Assembly (NCBI GenBank): GCA_905201565.1
Contig: CAJKOS010000123.1
Location: 1-5,600 of the forward strand
From: an uncultured Erysipelotrichaceae bacterium
GTDB taxonomy: Bacteria; Bacillota_I; Bacilli_A; Erysipelotrichales; Erysipelotrichaceae
Direction of reading: 5' to 3'
Length of the DNA stretch: 5,600 bases
In this document: piece after piece, positions 5,020-5,600 of the stretch
Layout of the letters: every line of letters begins with the position of its first letter
How positions within the stretch are numbered: the first letter of the stretch is position 1
The notes under the pieces: generated by a model
The model's database searches: none
What the model was told of the DNA's origin: nothing
What the model saw: only the letters and a program-made list of their open reading frames with translations
Position numbers and translations under genes: made by a program

Positions 5020-5055
5020 GCCGTCGTGTCAAATGGGAAAAGTGAAATGCATATG

Positions 5056-5078
5056 AAAAAACAGGCAGTGCCTGTTTT
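5056..5078 (-). terminator. Intrinsic terminator of the FtsX-like permease gene
   Basis: On the minus strand, AAAACAGGC pairs with GCCTGTTTT (arms at 5070-5078 and 5058-5066) around a 3-base loop, and the transcript then runs into a six-T tract (5056-5061). The first arm overlaps the TGA stop at 5078-5080. It separates the permease gene from the GTPase operon, which needs its own promoter. Confidence 0.88.
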
Positions 5079-5600
5079 CATTCGGTACGCAGTGCGGTGA
5101 CCGGATCGGAGTTTGCGGCTTTCCTTGAAGGAAGCAGACCTGCAATGATGGTCAGGATGATGCTCAACAATACCAGGGCGATGGCATTTGGTATTGGAAG
5201 GATGGCATTGATCTTTGAGTTACCGGCAATGGCATGGATGATGGCGTTGCCAGGTATTAACAATAACCACGATACACCTACACCGATTGCTCCGGCAAGA
5301 AGACCGGTGATGAATGTCTCGGCATTGAATACTTGTGCGACATTGTGCTTGGAAGCACCAAGGGCACGCAATATACCGATTTCCTTTCTTCTTTCCAATA
5401 CGCTGATATAGGTGATGACACCGATCATGATCGAAGAAACGATGAGGGAGATTGCCACAAAGGCAATGAGCACATAGCTAATGATATTGATAATGGAAGT
5501 AATGGAGTCCATCATCACGGCCACCATGTCCGTATAGGAAATGACGTTTTCTTCCCGGCCGGCCTCTTTTTCCGAATCGTTGTATTTTTCAATCAAATCG
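5078..5600 (-). CDS. FtsX/MacB-like ABC transporter permease, C-terminal 173 residues (5' end beyond window)
   Basis: The reading frame is open to the window's right edge, so only the C-terminus is seen. It begins with the end of an extracytoplasmic domain (NVISYTDMVAVMMDSI). Three membrane spans follow, at roughly visible residues 31-60, 96-120 and 138-156. The hallmark cytoplasmic loop of FtsX-type permeases, ERRKEIGILRALGAS, follows the first span, and the typical tail SRKAANSDPVTALRTE (P-x-x-ALR) ends the protein. Such proteins work with a cytoplasmic ATPase in lipoprotein, peptide or cell-wall-related transport. In gut Firmicutes this tail often belongs to a large ATPase-permease fusion, which cannot be decided here. 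A methionine-like TTG near the edge is internal and not the start. A hairpin terminator overlaps the stop codon. Confidence 0.92.
   Translation of the reverse strand, partial: DLIEKYNDSEKEAGREENVISYTDMVAVMMDSITSIINIISYVLIAFVAISLIVSSIMIGVITYISVLERRKEIGILRALGASKHNVAQVFNAETFITGLLAGAIGVGVSWLLLIPGNAIIHAIAGNSKINAILPIPNAIALVLLSIILTIIAGLLPSRKAANSDPVTALRTE

Noticed and set aside
4646..5020. Plus-strand 124-codon frame opposite the GTPase N-terminus
   Set aside because: Antisense shadow of the Walker A/CxCC region, with a Ser/Pro/Thr-rich unstructured translation and no start signals.
5014..5032. TTGACA plus TATAAT as a complete promoter for the GTPase operon
   Set aside because: The two hexamers are only seven bases apart, incompatible with a 16-18 bp spacer.
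4987..5060. Zur-type operator upstream of the GTPase operon
   Set aside because: Only an 8-bp TAATATTA palindrome is present. The flanking bases are not inverted repeats, so the Bacillus-type 7-1-7 box is not met.

Overview
The window looks like chromosome of a low-to-mid GC Gram-positive bacterium (Bacillota). Strong AGGAGG-type ribosome sites precede most genes, the promoters are TTGACA/TACAAT-like, terminators are compact hairpins with U-tracts, and genes are packed with stop/start overlaps. The G3E GTPase pair, the FtsX-type permease tail and the pentapeptide protein resemble gut Firmicutes such as Erysipelotrichia/Coprobacillaceae. That placement is an impression from sequence style, not a database result.

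Layout. At the left edge is the 5' part of a tRNA-Arg(CCU) gene on the minus strand, with a near-consensus promoter. Its -35 hexamer abuts the -35 of a divergent plus-strand promoter. That promoter drives a 51-residue two-helix membrane peptide whose stop overlaps the start of a 210-residue pentapeptide-repeat protein. A 223-bp gap with small inverted repeats follows. Next comes a plus-strand three-gene operon: an MntP-like efflux protein, a TetR-type regulator starting on the A of the previous stop codon, and an unrecognised 198-residue membrane protein. It ends at a hairpin that can terminate in both directions.

The right half is on the minus strand. A two-gene operon, transcribed from about position 5010 down to 2921, encodes two G3E (CobW/COG0523-type) P-loop GTPases coupled by a TGATG overlap. 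The first has the canonical CxCC metal motif, a CobW C-terminal domain and a very large His/Cys/Asp/Glu-rich insert. The second lacks the CxCC motif and carries a C-terminal domain resembling the DUF1980/YcgQ (TIGR03943) domain. Upstream of this operon is the terminated 3' end of an FtsX/MacB-like ABC transporter permease that runs off the window.

How the parts fit. The GTPase operon is most simply read as a metal-handling (probably zinc) chaperone/allocation module. The MntP-TetR-membrane protein operon is a second putative metal or stress-efflux module with its own regulator. The most unusual content is the GTPase-DUF1980-like fusion paired with the His-rich GTPase. No stretch longer than 300 bases lacks a gene; the longest gap is 943-1165.
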